From NCBI RefSeq assembly GCF_000721705.1, contig NZ_JOJL01000031.1, positions 62,001 through 126,000 on the forward strand: a stretch of DNA of 64,000 nt, given 5' to 3'. Position 1 is the stretch's first letter; each line of letters starts with the position of its first letter. The position numbers were made by a program, and so were the translations under genes. Source of the DNA: Actinoplanes subtropicus. Lineage in GTDB: Bacteria > Actinomycetota > Actinomycetes > Mycobacteriales > Micromonosporaceae. Positions 16,956 to 26,963 of this stretch are shown piece after piece. The notes under the pieces are model-generated. The model was given only the letters and a program-made list of their open reading frames with translations. It did no database searches and had not been told where the DNA came from.

Positions 16956-17318
16956 ATGGCTCGCTTGCTCGTCGTCAAGGCAACCGCCGGCGCGGATGCT
17001 CCCGAGCGCTGCTCGCAGGCGTTCACCGTGGCCTCGACCGCCGCCGCGTCCGGGGTGAAGGTGTCCTTCTGGCTGACCGGCGAGTCGACCTGGTTCGCCC
17101 TGCCCGGCCGGGCCGCCGAGTTCCAGCTGCCGCACGCCGCGCCCCTGCCCGACCTGCTCGACCTGCTGCTGGCCAGCGGCCAGGTGACCGCCTGCACGCA
17201 GTGCGCCGCCCGCCGCGCGATCACCCCCGACGACGTGCTGCCCGGCATCCGCATCGCCGGCGCCGCGGTCTTCGTCGAGGAGGTCACCACCGACGGCGCC
17301 CAGGCCCTGGTCTACTGA
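16956..17318 (+). CDS. DsrE-family protein
   Basis: A 120-residue DsrE/F-like protein starting MARLLVVKATAGADAPERCSQAF. The Rossmann-like core continues with GVKVSFWLTGE and a cysteine-containing segment ACTQCAARRAI (two Cys, three residues apart). Relatives carry sulfur on a Cys (DsrE, TusD) or are uncharacterised. The start is leaderless behind TATGCT. It is divergent from the nitrobindin/microprotein pair. A sulfur-transfer role is possible because of the Cys pair, but unproven. Confidence 0.82.
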   Translation: MARLLVVKATAGADAPERCSQAFTVASTAAASGVKVSFWLTGESTWFALPGRAAEFQLPHAAPLPDLLDLLLASGQVTACTQCAARRAITPDDVLPGIRIAGAAVFVEEVTTDGAQALVY

Positions 17319-17369
17319 CTCCGTTGCTCGCTGACCGGCTCTTGTTGGCTGACCAGCCCTCTTTGCCGA

Positions 17370-18218
17370 CTAGCAGGCGGTCCCGACGCTGACGCGGACC
17401 TGCTTGCCGTCCGGCACGACCACCACCGAAACCCCATTTTTCCGGTACGCCCACGCGGCGTCGTCCGACCGCACGACGGCCGCCCCCGCACTGACCGCGC
17501 GCATCCGGCTCGCCAGATCGGCCGGCGGCGCCACCGCCACGGCGTAACTCGCCGCCACCCCGCCATCCGGGCAGGCCACGGCCCGCACCTGGGGCGGCGC
17601 GTCGGCGCCCCCCAGCGCGGCCAGCACGGCCCGCAATTCCGCCGGCGCCGCCGCGGCCGCCGGATCCCGCTTGTCGACCGCGCTCGCCGGCCCCGGCCGG
17701 CACCCGCTGGTCAGCCGTAGCGTGATCGCCTTGGCGGTGGCGTCCAGCGTGGTGTCGATCCCGATGAAGTTTCCGGCGTCGGCGTGCATCGTCAGCCTCG
17801 TCCCGCCCCGGCTCTCCGACACCTCGGCGTGGTATGCCTCCGGCAGCGCGCCGGCGATCGCGTCGAGCATCGCCCGGGCGTCCCCCTCGCGCACGTAGAC
17901 GGTGAGGTCTCGAGCCGCGACATACCCGTGCCGCACCGGCGTGATCCGGCAGTCGCCGATCAGCTCCAACTGCCCGAGGTCGACCACCCGACCGGTGCCG
18001 TCGGCCGCCGCATACGCCGCCCCCGCGGCCCGCTGCAGCTCCGGCACGGCCTGCGCGATGTCCCGCTGCTCCGGCACCGTCGGCGGCGAGTGCCAGACCG
18101 ACCAGGTCCCGAGCACCACGACGACCGCCATCCACCCGAACACCAGCCCGACCAGCCACCGCCGTCGCTTCCGGGCCGGCGGCGGAGCCCCGAGCTGCTG
18201 TCCCGTCACGGCAGCCAT
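17370..18218 (-). CDS. Membrane-anchored protein of unknown function
   Basis: A 282-residue protein. A short cytoplasmic N-terminus with the basic stretch ARKRRRW leads into one membrane helix (about 24-44, VGLVFGWMAVVVVLGTW). The remaining 235 residues lie outside the cell. The outer part has two similar-looking alpha/beta halves (AGALPEAYHAEVSES..., and VAVAPPADLASRMRAV... ending VVVPDGKQVRVSVGTAC), and each half carries Cys residues that could form disulfides. I do not recognise a family. The ATG at 18218 is chosen because it directly precedes the basic/TM segment. Divergent from the XRE gene. Confidence 0.72.
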   Translation of the reverse strand: MAAVTGQQLGAPPPARKRRRWLVGLVFGWMAVVVVLGTWSVWHSPPTVPEQRDIAQAVPELQRAAGAAYAAADGTGRVVDLGQLELIGDCRITPVRHGYVAARDLTVYVREGDARAMLDAIAGALPEAYHAEVSESRGGTRLTMHADAGNFIGIDTTLDATAKAITLRLTSGCRPGPASAVDKRDPAAAAAPAELRAVLAALGGADAPPQVRAVACPDGGVAASYAVAVAPPADLASRMRAVSAGAAVVRSDDAAWAYRKNGVSVVVVPDGKQVRVSVGTAC

Positions 18219-18269
18219 GGTGACACGCCGCGGCATCGTCGTCGTCGGCTCGGGGTACGGTGTCGCACG

Positions 18270-18292
18270 CCAACTAGTCGTTGGACTACTAT
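18270..18292. promoter_or_regulatory. XRE promoter with nested inverted repeats
   Basis: CCAAC-TAGTC-GTTGG (18270-18284) and TAGTC-GTTG-GACTA (18275-18288) overlap. The -10 TACTAT (18287-18292) abuts the second repeat. The layout suggests autoregulation by the HTH protein encoded just downstream. Confidence 0.6.
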
Positions 18293-18311
18293 CGATGCGG
18301 GAGGTACGCAC

Positions 18312-18707
18312 ATGAGTGGGTCGACGTACTGGGAGAACGTGAAGGCCGAAGCTCACGACCTCGATCCGGCGCGGGACGACCCCGGTCGCGTCGAACAACG
18401 CCGGCGGGTCAAGGAGCAGATGCTGGCCTCGGTGAACGGCGGCCGGCTCGCCGAGATCCGCAAGGACCGCGGGCTGACCCAGGCCACGATGGCCGCCGCC
18501 ATCGGCCTGCCCCGTGGCCGGATCAGCCAGATCGAGCGCGGCGAGCCGGTCAGCCTGGACGCGCTGCGCACCTACGTGACCGGCCTGGGCGGCCGGCTCG
18601 AAGTAGTCGCGACCTTCGGCAGCCTGTGGCTGACGTGGTGCACGACGCCGGCGCCAGCTCCGGACGAGGCGCCCGGGTCAGCCGGCGGCGAAACACCAGA
18701 CGACTGA
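18312..18707 (+). CDS. Small XRE-family helix-turn-helix protein
   Basis: A 131-residue protein. The N-terminal 45 residues are charged and helical (VEQRRRVKEQMLASVNGGRLAEI). The HTH follows (RGLTQATMAAAIGLPRGRISQIERG), then TYVTGLGGRLEVVATFG, as in HigA-like antitoxins. GGGAGG lies 7 nt before the ATG. No adjacent toxin-sized gene is visible on either side, so an orphan regulator is the safer call. Possible operator repeats precede it. Confidence 0.85.
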   Translation: MSGSTYWENVKAEAHDLDPARDDPGRVEQRRRVKEQMLASVNGGRLAEIRKDRGLTQATMAAAIGLPRGRISQIERGEPVSLDALRTYVTGLGGRLEVVATFGSLWLTWCTTPAPAPDEAPGSAGGETPDD

Positions 18708-18713
18708 GTCAGC

Positions 18714-19050
18714 GCGGCGCGGGGCAGCGCAGCGCGGCACGGGGCAGCGCGGCACGGGGCGGTGCGGGGCGGCGCAGCGCGGCACGGGGCAGCGCGGCAC
18801 GGGGCGGTGCGGGGCAGCGCAGGCGCAGCGCGGCACGGCGCGGCACGGCGCGGGGCGGCGCGGCGCCGCACGGCGCGGCACGGCGCGGCACGGCGCGGCA
18901 CGGCGCGGGGCGGCGCGGGGCGGCACGGCGCGGGGCCGGCGCGGCACGGCGCAGCGCGGCACGGCGCAGCGCGGCACGGCGCAGCGCGGCACGGCGCGGC
19001 GGGGGCAGCGCGGCGGGGGCAGCGCGGCACGGGGAAGCGCGGTCCGGCGC
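18714..19050. repeat. GC-rich degenerate short repeats between convergent genes
   Basis: About 340 bp built from variants of GCGGCACGG and GCAGCGCGGCACGG. The string GGGGCGGTGCGGGGC occurs in two larger duplicated blocks. All six frames are open or nearly so, giving false low-complexity ORFs rich in Arg/Ala/Pro on the minus strand and Gly/Ala/Arg on the plus. No gene, promoter or terminator motif is visible. It lies exactly between the stops of the XRE gene and the helicase. Confidence 0.93.
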
Positions 19051-19055
19051 CGGGT

Positions 19056-21116
19056 TCAGCTCTTGGCGAGGCGTTGGAGGGCGCCGACCGCGACGTCGGG
19101 GCGGGTCGTGTACCAGAACGGTGGCAACGACTTCCGCAGGAAAGCGCCGTAGCCCCGGGCCGTCTCGAGCCGTGAATCCAGCACCGCGACGACACCCTTG
19201 TCGCCGGTCGAGCGGATCAGCCGGCCGACGCCCTGGGCCAGGCGGATCGCGGCGATCGGGACGCTGACCGAGGCGAAGCCCGAGCCGCCGGCCGCGTCGA
19301 CGGCGGCGGAGCGGGCCGCGGCCAGCGGCTCGTCCGGGCGGGGGAACGGCAGGCGGTCGATGACGACCAGCTGGCAGGCGTCGCCGGGGATGTCGACGCC
19401 CTGCCACAGGGACATCACGCCGAAGAGGCAGCTCGGCTTGTCCTCCCGGAACTTGCGGACCAGCAGCGGCAGCGCCTCCTCCCCCTGCAGCAGGATCGGC
19501 AGGTCCGTGCGGGCGCGCAGCAGCTCGGCAGCCTGGGTCGCGGCCCGGCGGGACGAGAACAGGCCCAGGGTGCGGCCGCCCAGCGCGGTGACCAGCTTGA
19601 GCAGCTCCTCGCCGGCCGGGTCGGGCAGACCGGAGGCCATCGGGCGGGGCAGGTGCGCCGCCACGTACAGAATCCCCTGCTTGGGATAGTCGAAGGGCGA
19701 GCCGACATCCAGCGAGGTCCAGCCGTCACCGGAGGCCGGCGGGGCGTCGGGGGTGAGCGCGCCGGGGGCCGCCGACTCGGCGACCGCGCCGCGGGCGGAC
19801 GGGACCGTGGGGGCGGCCACCGGCAGGCCGAGCGAGCGGGCCACCGTGTCGAAGCGGCCGCCCAGGGTCAGCGTGGCCGAGGTGGCGACCACCGTACGGT
19901 CCGCATACAGGCCCTGGGAAAGGGTGCCGGCCACCGAGAGGGGGGCGACGACCAGGGCGCGCCGGCCGGTGCCCATATCCGACTTCTCCACCCAGGCGAC
20001 GTCGAAGTCGGATTCCTCCAGGAGCCGCTGGGCGGTCTCGAAGAGGTCGTCGAGGGCGGCCTTGGCCTGCTGTTTGCGTACGGGATCGGGATCGTCGCTC
20101 TTGATCTCGCCGATCCCGCTAAGCGCGGCCCGCGCGGCGGACTCCAGCAGGGTGACCGCCTGATGCAGCGGGGGCGGCAGCCCCTCGGTGAGCCGACCGG
20201 CCGGGATGTCGGCCAGGCCCACGGTGAGCGCGTCGGCCGCCTCGGCCAGCGACTCGGCCGCGGCCTGCGGGATGAGCTTGCCGGCGCGGCGGGCCGACCG
20301 CTCGATCGCGTCGGGGGTCAGCTCGGCCTGCGCCGCCGAGGAGACCCGGTCGGCCAGCTCGTGCGCCTCGTCGATGATCAGCAGCTTGTGCGGCGGAACG
20401 ATGTGCCGGTCGGCGAGCATGTCGACGGCGAGCAGGCTGTGGTTGGTGACCACCACGTCGGCCTCGCGTGCCCGGGCGCGGCTGGCCTCGGCGAAACACT
20501 CCGCGCCATACGGGCATTTCGCGGCGCCCACGCAGTCTCGGGCCGGCATCGACACCTGCCGCCAGGCCGTGTCGTCCACCCCCGGGTCGAGCTCGTCGCG
20601 GTCGCCGGTCGCGGTCTTTTCCGACCAGGCGTGCAGCCGCTGGATCTGCTTGCCGAGCTTGCCCGCCTCGCCCAGCCACTGGGTGGTCTTGGGCGGCGCG
20701 TCGTCGAAGAGGGTGTCGGTGACCGGCCCTTCCTCGTCGGCATGCTCCATCTTGGCCAGGCACAGGTAATGGTGCCGGCCCTTGAGCACGGCGAACGTGG
20801 GCCGGCGGCCGAGGACCGGCTCGACCGCGTCGGCGAGGCGGGGCAGATCGTGCTCGACGAGCTGATTTTGCAGGGCCAGGGTGGCAGTGGAGACCACCAC
20901 CGGGCCGTCGACGAGCAGGGCGGGCGTCAGATACGCCAGCGACTTGCCGGTGCCCGTGCCGGCCTGGACGAGCAGGTGCTCCCGGTCGCGCACGGCCTTG
21001 TCGATCGCGCTCGCCATCGCCTGCTGACCGGGGCGGGCGGCGCCGCCGGGGACCGCACCGACGGCGGCGGCGAGGAGTTGGTCGGCGGTCGCCTTTTTCC
21101 GGGTAGCTGCGGGCAC
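19056..21116 (-). CDS. DinG/XPD-like iron-sulfur ATP-dependent DNA helicase
   Basis: A 686-residue superfamily 2 helicase. Walker A GTGTGKS at 53-59, DEAH box in IIDEAHEL, motif V/VI region MSLWQGVDIPG and LAQGVGRLIRS. Four cysteines that could hold a 4Fe-4S cluster lie between Walker A and DEAH: one in HHYLCLAK and three in DCVGAAKCPYGAEC. The family unwinds DNA 5' to 3' and acts in repair and at R-loops. Length is typical of actinobacterial DinG-like proteins. Single gene; the 3' end abuts the GC-rich repeat. Confidence 0.93.
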   Translation of the reverse strand: MPAATRKKATADQLLAAAVGAVPGGAARPGQQAMASAIDKAVRDREHLLVQAGTGTGKSLAYLTPALLVDGPVVVSTATLALQNQLVEHDLPRLADAVEPVLGRRPTFAVLKGRHHYLCLAKMEHADEEGPVTDTLFDDAPPKTTQWLGEAGKLGKQIQRLHAWSEKTATGDRDELDPGVDDTAWRQVSMPARDCVGAAKCPYGAECFAEASRARAREADVVVTNHSLLAVDMLADRHIVPPHKLLIIDEAHELADRVSSAAQAELTPDAIERSARRAGKLIPQAAAESLAEAADALTVGLADIPAGRLTEGLPPPLHQAVTLLESAARAALSGIGEIKSDDPDPVRKQQAKAALDDLFETAQRLLEESDFDVAWVEKSDMGTGRRALVVAPLSVAGTLSQGLYADRTVVATSATLTLGGRFDTVARSLGLPVAAPTVPSARGAVAESAAPGALTPDAPPASGDGWTSLDVGSPFDYPKQGILYVAAHLPRPMASGLPDPAGEELLKLVTALGGRTLGLFSSRRAATQAAELLRARTDLPILLQGEEALPLLVRKFREDKPSCLFGVMSLWQGVDIPGDACQLVVIDRLPFPRPDEPLAAARSAAVDAAGGSGFASVSVPIAAIRLAQGVGRLIRSTGDKGVVAVLDSRLETARGYGAFLRKSLPPFWYTTRPDVAVGALQRLAKS

Positions 21117-21171
21117 GGTGAGACGGTACCCGCCACCACCGACAGAAGCCGACCACCGTTAGTGTTCTCGC

Positions 21172-21678
21172 ATGCCGTCGCACGACATGGTCCGGGTCGT
21201 CTACACGAAGTACGACGGTTCGGCCCACCGGGACTATCCGGCGCGCCGCTTCGACTCCGACGACCTGGGCGTCTGGGTCGGCGTGACGCGCGGGACGCCG
21301 TCGGTCTACCACGGCCGCCCGTCGGTGGAGCAGATCCCGTTCGTCCTGCTGATCCCGCACCACGCCTGGTGGACCGGCATGTTCAACCCGCCGCCGCGGA
21401 CCAGCGAGGTGTATTGCGACATCACCACGCCCGCGCGCTGGGAGGGGGACACCGTACACATCATCGATCTTGATCTTGATGTGGTGCGGCGGCGCGAGAC
21501 CGGCCTGGTGGAGCTGCGCGACGAGGACGAGTTCGACCAGCACCGGATGCAGTTCGGCTACCCCGACGACCTGGTCGCCGAGGCCCGGGCCGCGGCGGGC
21601 CGGCTGATGACCGCCCTCGGCGACGGCAGCGAGCCGTTCGCCGGGCAGTACCACAAATACCTAACCGAGGTCGCGTAG
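21172..21678 (+). CDS. DUF402 domain protein
   Basis: A 168-residue protein of the DUF402/FomD-like family. Conserved parts: the N-terminal strand MVRVVYTKYDGS, LLIPHHAWWTGMFN, the metal-site-like EVYCDITTP and DLDLDVVRR, and LVELRDEDEF. Some relatives are nucleotide phosphohydrolases (Streptomyces FomD, Staphylococcus Sa1684). The activity of this one is unknown. TAGTGT (21160-21165) is 6 nt before the ATG, implying a leaderless mRNA. The 3' end overlaps the sigma-factor gene by 18 bp. Confidence 0.85.
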   Translation: MPSHDMVRVVYTKYDGSAHRDYPARRFDSDDLGVWVGVTRGTPSVYHGRPSVEQIPFVLLIPHHAWWTGMFNPPPRTSEVYCDITTPARWEGDTVHIIDLDLDVVRRRETGLVELRDEDEFDQHRMQFGYPDDLVAEARAAAGRLMTALGDGSEPFAGQYHKYLTEVA

Positions 21679-22545
21679 CTCCAGCTTGCTGGGGTTGAGC
21701 TGGTTGAAGAAGCCGGTGATCCGGCCGTTGTCGATCGCCACCGCGAGCACCGAGAAGAGCGGCCGCCCGTTCGCATGCCGGCCTCGCGCCAGCAACCCCA
21801 GCGAGCCGTTGATCAGCACGGTCTCGACCTGGACGTCGGCGAGGCCCGCGGCGATGCCGAGGTAGAAACGGGACACCTTCTCGGCGCCGAGGATCGGGCG
21901 GCTGCCGACGCCCGGGATCAGGCCACCGCCGTCGCCGATCGCCACCACGTCCGGGGCGAGCAGCGCGGCCAGCGCCTGCAGGTCGCCGCCATTGGCCGCC
22001 TCGAGGAACGCGCCGAGCACCTTGCGCTGCTCGGCGAGGTCGGCGGTGTGCCGGATGGTGTCCTGGGCGACGGCGCGCCGGCCGCGGGAGGCGTGCTGCC
22101 GGGCCGCGCTCTCGGTGGTGCCGAGCACGGTGGCGACCTCCTCGAACGGCATGCCGAACGCGTCGTGCAGCACCAGCGCAACCCGCTGCTCCGGGCTGAG
22201 CTTCTCGAGCACCACCAGGAGGGCCAGGCCGACCTGGTCGCTCATCTCCGCGCGGGCGTCGGGTCCGGCGTCGGGTTCCACCACGTACGACGGAAGCCAC
22301 TGTCCCGGATAGGCGGTGCGGCTCACCCGGGCCGACTTGAGCACGTCCAGGCAGATCCGCCCGGTCACCGTGGTGAGCCAGCCGCGCGGGTCGTGGATCT
22401 CGCCGCCGTCTCGTGCCTTGGCGTAGCGCAGCCAGGCCTCCTGCACCGCATCCTCGGCCTCGGCGCGGCTGCCGAGCATCCGGTAGGCGACGGCGAGCAG
22501 GTGCGGCCGCTCGGCCTCGAACTCGGTGGCGGTCAGGGACGGCAT
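21661..22545 (-). CDS. ECF41-type sigma factor (SigJ-like) with SnoaL-like C-terminal domain
   Basis: A 294-residue extracytoplasmic-function sigma factor. Region 2 (residues 10-75) has YRMLGSRAEAEDAVQEAWLR. Region 4 (110-165) has LSPEQRVALVLHDAFGMPFEEVATVLG. A SnoaL-like domain (170-290) follows. ECF41 hallmarks are recognisable in WLPSYVVEP, GDGGGLIP and the terminal NPSKL (usual NPDKL). In this group the C-terminal domain replaces an anti-sigma factor. The usual neighbour, a carboxymuconolactone decarboxylase-like gene, is not here. Start ATG 22545. Confidence 0.92.
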   Translation of the reverse strand: MPSLTATEFEAERPHLLAVAYRMLGSRAEAEDAVQEAWLRYAKARDGGEIHDPRGWLTTVTGRICLDVLKSARVSRTAYPGQWLPSYVVEPDAGPDARAEMSDQVGLALLVVLEKLSPEQRVALVLHDAFGMPFEEVATVLGTTESAARQHASRGRRAVAQDTIRHTADLAEQRKVLGAFLEAANGGDLQALAALLAPDVVAIGDGGGLIPGVGSRPILGAEKVSRFYLGIAAGLADVQVETVLINGSLGLLARGRHANGRPLFSVLAVAIDNGRITGFFNQLNPSKLELRDLG

Positions 22546-22636
22546 GGGGGAATTCTGCGCGACATTGCCCGGGCGCGGGTATCGGATGTGCCACAGTAAG
22601 AAACCCGCATTTCGGACGAATCGGAAGAGGGCCAGT

Positions 22637-23596
22637 GTGAACGCTGCGACGATTGCCGGTGGCCTGGCCGGCGCGGCCGGGCTGGCCGGGGTGCTCTCCA
22701 CCGGCGCCGTGCTGCTGCGCCGGCCCGGATCCTTCCAGCCGTCCGGGCACGCCATCGCCTCGCCCAGGGCCGTCGACCCGCTGCCCGGCGTGCTTCACCG
22801 CGGGCTCGGCGGCCTGACCGTGCCGGTCACGCCCGGCCCGCACGGCGAGCTGTTCCTCGGGCCCGGCGGGCCGCAGCCCGGTCGCACCCTGCGCCGGCTC
22901 GTGCTGACCCCGCTCTTCGCCCGGGCCAAGAGCCGCGGCGGCCGGCTGGCCCGCGAGCAGCAGGTGCCGTTCCGGCTGGTCGTCGAGTTCGCCGGCGCCA
23001 ACCGGGAGGCGGAGACGCTGCTGCGCGCGTACCGGATGCTCGATCAGCAGTTGCGCGACCATGCCGCGCTGCTCAGCCACTGCGAGGGCGACACCCTCGT
23101 GCCGGGCGCCGTGACCGTGTCGGTGTCCGGCATCGTCGACGTCCGCGACCTGCTGGCCGGGCAGGACATCCGGTACGCGTTCGCCGACGGCTCGTTCGAC
23201 GACCTCGGCTCCCGCTCGGCCCCGCCCACCCTGGTCCCGGTGATCAGCGAGCCGTGGAGCCGGCGGTTCGGCTGGGACGGCCGCGAGCCGATCCCGGCCG
23301 AGGAGCGGCACCTGCTGCACGCCATGGTCCGGCAGGCCCACGAGGACGGGCGTACGGTCCGGATCGCCGGCCTGCCGTCGGGCTCCCGCTCGGCCCGCCG
23401 GGCGGTCTGGACCGAGCTGGGCCTCGCCGGGGTCGACGTGATCGCCGACCGGGACCAGCGCGGACTGGCTCGCCACCTGCGCCGGCATCCGGTCAGCCGG
23501 CGGGTCGAGCCGGCCACGCTGCCCACCCGGGCGGTCCGCCGCACCTCGCCCCGGCCGCACGCGCCGCGTCCCGATCGGCGGCACGAGCCGGTGTAA
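22637..23596 (+). CDS. Phospholipase C/GDPD-like (AIM6-type) protein, probable pseudoenzyme
   Basis: A 319-residue protein. The N-terminal hydrophobic stretch (3-26) could be a signal anchor. The C-terminal two-thirds follow the bacterial PI-PLC/AIM6-like pattern: PGRTLRRLVLTPL, VPFRLVVEF, GAVTVSVSG, LVPVISEPWSRRFGW, ARRAVWTELGLAGVDVI. In active relatives an HGF..VEADVW strand and an AHD motif carry the catalytic acids and His. Here the matching stretches read HRGLGGLTVPV and LGPGG, so they are lost. GTG 22637 has GAGG 6 nt upstream; a longer frame from 22526 would overlap the divergent sigma gene. Confidence 0.75.
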   Translation: MNAATIAGGLAGAAGLAGVLSTGAVLLRRPGSFQPSGHAIASPRAVDPLPGVLHRGLGGLTVPVTPGPHGELFLGPGGPQPGRTLRRLVLTPLFARAKSRGGRLAREQQVPFRLVVEFAGANREAETLLRAYRMLDQQLRDHAALLSHCEGDTLVPGAVTVSVSGIVDVRDLLAGQDIRYAFADGSFDDLGSRSAPPTLVPVISEPWSRRFGWDGREPIPAEERHLLHAMVRQAHEDGRTVRIAGLPSGSRSARRAVWTELGLAGVDVIADRDQRGLARHLRRHPVSRRVEPATLPTRAVRRTSPRPHAPRPDRRHEPV

Positions 23597-23678
23597 GCCG
23601 GCGAACGGGAGGTGAACCAGGAAAGACAAGTAGCATGCCTGGAGATCCATTCCACGCCCGTCGATCGAGGTCCGCGCC

Positions 23679-24305
23679 GTGAAGTTCTCCTTCCGCCCCG
23701 TCGAGGGCGCCTTCTACGATCTCTTCACGTCCGCCGCGCAGAATCTGGTCAAGGGCACCGAGCTGCTCAACGAGCTGGCCCTGCCGGGCGTCGACGTGCA
23801 GTCGGTGAGCGAGCGGCTGACCGACGTCGAGCACGACAGCGACCAGATCACCCACGACCTGTACAAGAAGATCAATTCCACCTTCATCACGCCGTTCGAC
23901 CGGGCCGACATCTACTCCCTCGGATCGCAGCTCGACGACGTGATGGACCACCTCGAGGCGGTCGGAAACCTCCTTTACCTGTACGGGTTGACCGAGCTCC
24001 CGTCGCTGCCCCGGGAGATGCACGAGCTGATCAACGTGCTCGACCAGCAGTCCAGGGTGACCGCCGAGGCGATGCCGCGGCTGCGCTCGATGAAGGGCCT
24101 CGACGAGTACTGGATCGAGATCAACCGGCTGGAGAACGACGGCGACCGGGCGTACCGGATGCTGCTGGTCCGGCTCTTCTCCGGCGAGTACGACGCGCTG
24201 ACCGTCCTCAAGATGAAGGAGGTCGCCGACGAGTTGGAGGCCGCCTGCGACGCCTTCGAGCACGTGGCGAACACCGTCGAGACCATCGCGGTCAAGGAGT
24301 CGTAG
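23679..24305 (+). CDS. DUF47 (PhoU-like) phosphate transport accessory protein
   Basis: A 208-residue helical PhoU-like protein. It has the DUF47 segments AFYDLFTSAAQNLV, VEHDSDQITHDLYKKIN, ITPFDRADIYSLGSQLDDVMD and the C-terminal KMKEVADELEAACDAFEHVANTVE. The conserved acidic/His residues are thought to bind metal. These proteins are partners of Pit transporters; the Pit gene starts 3 nt downstream. GTG start with GAGG 8 nt upstream. Confidence 0.93.
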   Translation: MKFSFRPVEGAFYDLFTSAAQNLVKGTELLNELALPGVDVQSVSERLTDVEHDSDQITHDLYKKINSTFITPFDRADIYSLGSQLDDVMDHLEAVGNLLYLYGLTELPSLPREMHELINVLDQQSRVTAEAMPRLRSMKGLDEYWIEINRLENDGDRAYRMLLVRLFSGEYDALTVLKMKEVADELEAACDAFEHVANTVETIAVKES

Positions 24306-24308
24306 ACC

Positions 24309-25310
24309 TTGTCCGCCGAATTAGTCGCCGTCCTCGCGGTGATCGTGGCGGCGATGGTGTTCGACTACACCAACGGCTTCCACGACGCGGCCAACGCGAT
24401 CGCCACCAGCGTCAGCACCCGCGCGCTCACCCCACGGGTGGCCCTGCTGATGGCCGCCGCCGGCAACTTCATCGGCACCCACCTCGGCGGGAACGTCGCG
24501 AAGACGGTCAGCGGCATCATCACCGTGCCGCCCTCGACCGCCGGCCTGGCGGTGGTCTTCGCGGCCGTCCTCGGCGCGATCGCCTGGAACCTGATCACCT
24601 GGTACTTCGGGCTGCCCTCCTCTTCTTCGCACGCACTGATCGGCGGGCTGGTCGGCGCGGCCCTGACCGGGGGCTACCGCGTGAACTGGAGCGCGGTCGG
24701 CAGCAAGGTGATCATCCCGATGGTGGCCTCGCCGCTGGTGGGCTTCGTGGCGGGCTTCCTCGTGATGGTCGCGATCATGTGGATTTTCCGGAACGGTCGC
24801 CCGGCCAAGCTCAACCGCGGCTTCCGGTTCGCCCAGACGCTCTCCGCCTTGGCGATGTCGATCGGGCACGGCCTCCAGGACGCGGCGAAGACGATCGGCG
24901 TCGTCGTCCTGGCGCTGTACGTCGGCGGCTACCAGAACTCGACGAACGATATCCCGCAGTGGACCTACTGGACCTCGGCGACGGTGCTGGCCCTCGGCAC
25001 GTACGCCGGCGGCTGGCGCATCATCCGCACCCTGGGCCGGAAAATCATCGACCTGGGCCCGCCCGAGGGGTTCGCCGCCGAAACCGTGGCCAGCACCCTG
25101 CTCTTCACCTTCGGCATCTGGCTGCGCGCCCCGATCAGCACCACCCACACGATCACCTCGGCCATCATGGGCGTCGGCGCCACGAAAAAGCTCTCGGCGG
25201 TCCGCTGGGGCGTGGCCGGCAACATCGTCGGCGCCTGGATCCTGACGTTCCCGGGCGCCGGCGCCATCGCCGCCGTCGGCTACCTGATCACCCGCCCCCT
25301 CTTCACCTGA
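24309..25310 (+). CDS. pit: PiT-family low-affinity inorganic phosphate transporter
   Basis: A 333-residue inner-membrane symporter of phosphate or metal-phosphate with about ten TM helices. Both family signatures are present: FDYTNGFHDAANAIATS near residue 17 and its C-terminal counterpart around AVVFAAVLGAIAWN and SHALIGGLVGAAL, plus GHGLQDAAKTIG. TTG start, with AAGGAG 9 nt upstream inside the DUF47 gene. Forms an operon with DUF47. Together with pstSCAB it gives constitutive and inducible phosphate import. Confidence 0.94.
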   Translation: MSAELVAVLAVIVAAMVFDYTNGFHDAANAIATSVSTRALTPRVALLMAAAGNFIGTHLGGNVAKTVSGIITVPPSTAGLAVVFAAVLGAIAWNLITWYFGLPSSSSHALIGGLVGAALTGGYRVNWSAVGSKVIIPMVASPLVGFVAGFLVMVAIMWIFRNGRPAKLNRGFRFAQTLSALAMSIGHGLQDAAKTIGVVVLALYVGGYQNSTNDIPQWTYWTSATVLALGTYAGGWRIIRTLGRKIIDLGPPEGFAAETVASTLLFTFGIWLRAPISTTHTITSAIMGVGATKKLSAVRWGVAGNIVGAWILTFPGAGAIAAVGYLITRPLFT

Positions 25311-25316
25311 CCAGTC

Positions 25317-26933
<1,617 letters not shown>

Positions 26934-26947
26934 GACGCGACGGTATC

Positions 26948-26959
26948 AGGTTACTAACT
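26948..26959. promoter_or_regulatory. Operator-like repeat between lacI and GH13
   Basis: GTTA-C-TAAC (26950-26958) within AGGTTACTAACT lies in the 30-bp gap before the GH13 start. It resembles the chitinase repeat AGGTTA-AC-TAACCT but has a 1-bp spacer. Confidence 0.4.
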
Positions 26960-26963
26960 CGTG

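Noticed and set aside
16226..17290. Extended nitrobindin frame starting at 17290
   Set aside because: It would run through the divergent DsrE gene; GTG 16828 has a ribosome site and overlaps the microprotein stop.
18709..19195. Arg/Ala/Pro or Gly/Ala/Arg ORFs across the GC repeat
   Set aside because: All frames are open because of the periodic sequence; no start signals or domains, and they disagree between strands.
26934..26963. The AGGTTACTAACT site as proof of LacI control of GH13
   Set aside because: It is short, partly symmetric, and unsupported by a second copy near that gene; kept only as a low-confidence operator-like repeat.
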